Part shown: positions 6,679-9,163 of the stretch, one piece after another
Layout of the letters: each line of letters begins with the position of its first letter
How positions within the stretch are numbered: position 1 is the stretch's first letter
From: a bacterium
GTDB lineage: Bacteria; SM23-31; JAUVVT01
Length of the DNA: 9,163 nucleotides
Reading direction: 5' to 3'
NCBI GenBank assembly: GCA_030604505.1
Contig: JAUVVT010000041.1
Location: 1 to 9,163 of the forward strand
The notes under the pieces: model-generated
What the model saw: only the letters and a program-made list of their open reading frames with translations
The model's database searches: none
What the model was told of the DNA's origin: nothing
Made by a program: the position numbers and the translations under genes

Positions 6679-6729
6679 GAAAATTTAGGTTAAAGTTTTT
6701 TGGGACACCTTTTTTTCAAAAAAGGTGTC
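6679..6729. repeat. Composite intergenic repeat, copy A: linker plus 12-base-arm palindrome
   Basis: The linker 6679-6703 reads GAAAATTT, four bases, TAAAGTTTT, then TTGG. The palindrome 6704-6729 has perfect arms GACACCTTTTTT (6704-6715) and its complement (6718-6729) around TC. Linker spacing is identical to copy B, and the palindrome starts at the same offset, yet the arm sequence is different, so base pairing has been kept while sequence has changed. Confidence 0.75.
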
Positions 6730-6731
6730 TG

Positions 6732-6758
6732 CCTACTTTCTTTTCCAAAGAAAGTAGG
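6732..6758. repeat. 27-base palindrome touching a stop codon
   Basis: Arms CCTACTTTCTTT (6732-6743) and AAAGAAAGTAGG (6747-6758) are perfect complements around TCC. It ends at 6758, and the TAA stop of the large minus-strand gene is 6759-6761. Length, arm length and contact with the stop codon equal those of the palindrome at 5033-5059. A role as mRNA 3'-end or processing hairpin is plausible; no U-tract follows on the minus strand. Confidence 0.8.
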
Positions 6759-9163
6759 TTATAAATATTCAAATAGTATCTGGAAATAAAATTTCCATTC
6801 TTTTCCTTCCATTCCGCCGATGCCCCTAAACCTATCGAATCCGTATGCAGCATCAAACGCAAACCTCGTCGGATAATTATAATAGGAAAATGCATCCATC
6901 CTGATTTGAAAATCTATACTCTTTTTGAAATCCCTCAGGTTCATTTTACTTCCGGTCCAGTTATTCCCATAAAAGTAGCTGACACTGCCGTATATTTTAT
7001 CAAAATACCAGGGACCAAACTGAAAGTCAATATTTTTTAATATTGGAGTTCTGTATGTAATCGAATTCAATAACATCTTATCCCCCTCCAGACTGTAAAA
7101 AGAATACCCTTTCATTCCAACAATTCCACCCCCAAAATAATAGAAGAAATCGTCAACAGGTCTATCAATTAAGCCGCCCTGAAAACTATATGTAAGGGCA
7201 TTTCTCTTAATCCCAAAGGGAAGGGTTATGTATTCTTTCCACTTAATATAAAAAGAATTATATTTATAATCATCAAAAACTTCGAAACCAAACAGCTTTC
7301 CTTCAAAATCAAAATCCCTTAAAAACTGATTAAATTGAATATCATATGTTAACTGAATATCCCTGCCCGTTGATGGATTAATTTCATCATCCAATTTAGC
7401 TCTTAATCTATTGTAATTCCAGCTGAATGAAAGTTTTTTTCCAATAAAATAATTATAACGGAAAGTTAAAGGTATCGGTTCAATGAATTTCATCTTTGCA
7501 TAGTTCCTGCTGTAAATAAATGCCGCTCTGAAATCCTGCCGGTCATTGATTTTAAAAGAAGCCCCCATATCCATCTCGAGCAGACTCAGCTTTATCTTAT
7601 CAGAACCCTCGGTTACATGCCGTGAGAGACTGTAAAGTTCAAGAAACAAGGTAGGTTTAAGCTCTCTAAAATCCAGCATTGCCATTAGGTCATGGTCGAA
7701 ATCTGGATTAATGGTTGCACCGGCATAAAGATTATATTTATCGAGAATCTCACTGGAAAATGCTGCTATCCCGATTTTTGGCTTCCCGTAGTCCATCATA
7801 AAACGCGGAACAATTGAGGTTGAAGTATATGTTCTTTGATATTCATTTGATTCAAATTCCGGTACATTACTATCATCATAGCTAATCTCCGGTTTTTTAT
7901 CGGCATAATCAGCTGTATATTGTGTTTTATCTTTATTAATTGGTTCCGGATTTTCTAATAAACCTATCTTAAAACCGTCTTTCGTATATAAAGAGTATAT
8001 CAGTTGTCCCTTTTCGTTAACAGAAGGCATAAATGCTCCTCCGACAACATTCGTTAATTGGTCTGTATTGCCGCTTTCAATATCAAGAGAATATATATTA
8101 AAAATTCCTGTTAAATCGGAACTAAAAAATATCTTTTTGCCATCATTGGAAAATACCGGCTCCCTTGCATCTTCATTTCCCTTAACCAGATACTGTATAT
8201 TTCCGCCATCGCTGTCTATTACCGCAATATTTCTCGAAACATCCTTTGAAATAGAAAACACTATTTTTTCCCCATCAGGCGACCATGATGACTGATAAAT
8301 CCGTGTATCATCCGTAAAGCTTGTTAAATATGTAACTTTTTTAGCATCAATATCCATAACAGCAAGATTATAACTGCCGTCGCTTCCGGCGGAGAAAGAT
8401 ATTCTTTTATCATCCGGCGAAAAAGCAGGAAACATAGCCCGCATCCCTTCAGTAAGACGGGTCTCTTTCTTCCTATTTATATCATACATATAGACATCAT
8501 AAAAATAAGAACCGTTTTTCCACTTGCTGTATTTGGAATAAATAATTTTTCCACCGTCTCCGCTCCAGGAAATTGAATTATCAACACCCGGGACCAATAA
8601 TTTCTGCTCCGACTCATCTAATGAATTAATATATAAACTCGTAAGCGATATATAGTCGGTATTTTTATTTGAAATATATGCATAAGTTTTTCCATTATGC
8701 GAAAAAGTCGGGAAAAAGTTTCCATTTCCTTTATCTTCAACAATCTTCCCCTTGACTTCGTTTGCTGCTACGGTCTTTGTCTTTTCCCGATAAAAATTTT
8801 CAAGATGATTTTTCCAATCATTATAAAGCTGCCGTTGAGAAATTCCGAGTACTCTCTTTGCGGCATGATTAAATGAAACAGCAAAAAAAGAACCTAAAGA
8901 ATTTGTGAGTTTTTCAAGTGTTTTTTCTCCATATTCATCGGCAATATATTTTACAATTGAATATCCCTGATTGTATGTAGATTCATTTCCGATACTTGTT
9001 TTTCCAAAAACGCCCATCTGGTTTAAAGTGAGCAGGTCGTTATTTAAGACCCTCGTTCGGACAATCATATCCCTGTGTGAATCCCAGTGTTCGTAACCTA
9101 ACTTATCCGCACCATGCTGTGCCATTCCCTCTGCAAACCACATCGGGATAACTGTTCCCGCAA
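6759..9163 (-). CDS. Peptidase-MA-like / TolB-like propeller / Omp85-like barrel protein, 5' end outside the window
   Basis: The frame is open to the right edge (AGTVIP precedes the first in-window Met at 9143), so this is the C-terminal part, at least 800 residues, and the true start is not visible. Counting from that Met: residues 1-120 contain MWFAEGMAQH and a following helical region, matching the segment after the zinc-binding HExxH helix in peptidase-MA-like domains; the HExxH itself would lie beyond the edge. Residues 140-395 hold PD40/WD40-like propeller blades, seen as FSPDDKRISFSA (241-252), WSPDGEKIVFS (287-297) and FSNDGKKIFFSSD (331-343), as in TolB. After a linker rich in acidic residues (400-440), residues 445-794 form amphipathic strands typical of an outer-membrane barrel, including GGGIVGMKGY (671-680), which resembles the Omp85 loop-6 (V)RGY motif with Lys for Arg, then an SITYRTP strand (694-700). 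It most likely sits in the outer membrane with the other domains in the periplasm. Substrate unknown. Confidence 0.88.
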   Translation of the reverse strand, partial: AGTVIPMWFAEGMAQHGADKLGYEHWDSHRDMIVRTRVLNNDLLTLNQMGVFGKTSIGNESTYNQGYSIVKYIADEYGEKTLEKLTNSLGSFFAVSFNHAAKRVLGISQRQLYNDWKNHLENFYREKTKTVAANEVKGKIVEDKGNGNFFPTFSHNGKTYAYISNKNTDYISLTSLYINSLDESEQKLLVPGVDNSISWSGDGGKIIYSKYSKWKNGSYFYDVYMYDINRKKETRLTEGMRAMFPAFSPDDKRISFSAGSDGSYNLAVMDIDAKKVTYLTSFTDDTRIYQSSWSPDGEKIVFSISKDVSRNIAVIDSDGGNIQYLVKGNEDAREPVFSNDGKKIFFSSDLTGIFNIYSLDIESGNTDQLTNVVGGAFMPSVNEKGQLIYSLYTKDGFKIGLLENPEPINKDKTQYTADYADKKPEISYDDSNVPEFESNEYQRTYTSTSIVPRFMMDYGKPKIGIAAFSSEILDKYNLYAGATINPDFDHDLMAMLDFRELKPTLFLELYSLSRHVTEGSDKIKLSLLEMDMGASFKINDRQDFRAAFIYSRNYAKMKFIEPIPLTFRYNYFIGKKLSFSWNYNRLRAKLDDEINPSTGRDIQLTYDIQFNQFLRDFDFEGKLFGFEVFDDYKYNSFYIKWKEYITLPFGIKRNALTYSFQGGLIDRPVDDFFYYFGGGIVGMKGYSFYSLEGDKMLLNSITYRTPILKNIDFQFGPWYFDKIYGSVSYFYGNNWTGSKMNLRDFKKSIDFQIRMDAFSYYNYPTRFAFDAAYGFDRFRGIGGMEGKEWKFYFQILFEYL

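Overview
The window is AT-rich (roughly one third G+C by eye), densely coded bacterial DNA. The gene families point to the wider FCB lineage (Ignavibacteria, Marinimicrobia, Calditrichota, Cloacimonadota and relatives): a GWxTD-type protein, two DUF5683-like small envelope proteins, and a protein joining a peptidase-MA end, a TolB-like propeller and an outer-membrane barrel. This placement rests on family content only. No rRNA, tRNA, transposase, CRISPR array or phage gene is visible, so it reads as ordinary chromosome.

Left third, plus strand (1-2630): an FmdB-type zinc-ribbon protein (241-453), a PP2C/SpoIIE-type serine phosphatase (638-1675) and a radical SAM/SPASM enzyme (1662-2630). The last two overlap by 14 bases and are almost certainly translated from one mRNA. 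Good sigma70-like promoters (TTGACA with 16-17 base spacers) precede the zinc-ribbon gene and the phosphatase gene.

Right two thirds, minus strand (9163 down to 2683), in transcription order: a large protein cut by the window edge (C-terminal end of a peptidase-MA-like domain, PD40/TolB-like propeller, Omp85-like barrel), two related DUF5683-like proteins 5 bases apart, then a TPR + GWxTD-type protein with a likely promoter of its own. All have or probably have export signals, so this looks like an envelope or outer-membrane gene cluster converging on the plus-strand genes.

The most unusual structure is non-coding. The gaps at 4988-5059 and 6613-6758 share a composite element: a GC-rich palindrome, a conserved linker (GAAAATTT, four variable bases, TAAAGTTTT) and an A/T-rich palindrome with perfect 12-base arms. 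The linker is kept in sequence and spacing while the palindrome arms differ, so pairing rather than sequence is preserved. Two palindromes touch the stop codon of the gene before them with no spacer. A third, degenerate copy lies between the convergent genes at 2632-2664, in the same orientation and also downstream of a minus-strand gene. This looks like a dispersed intergenic repeat family.
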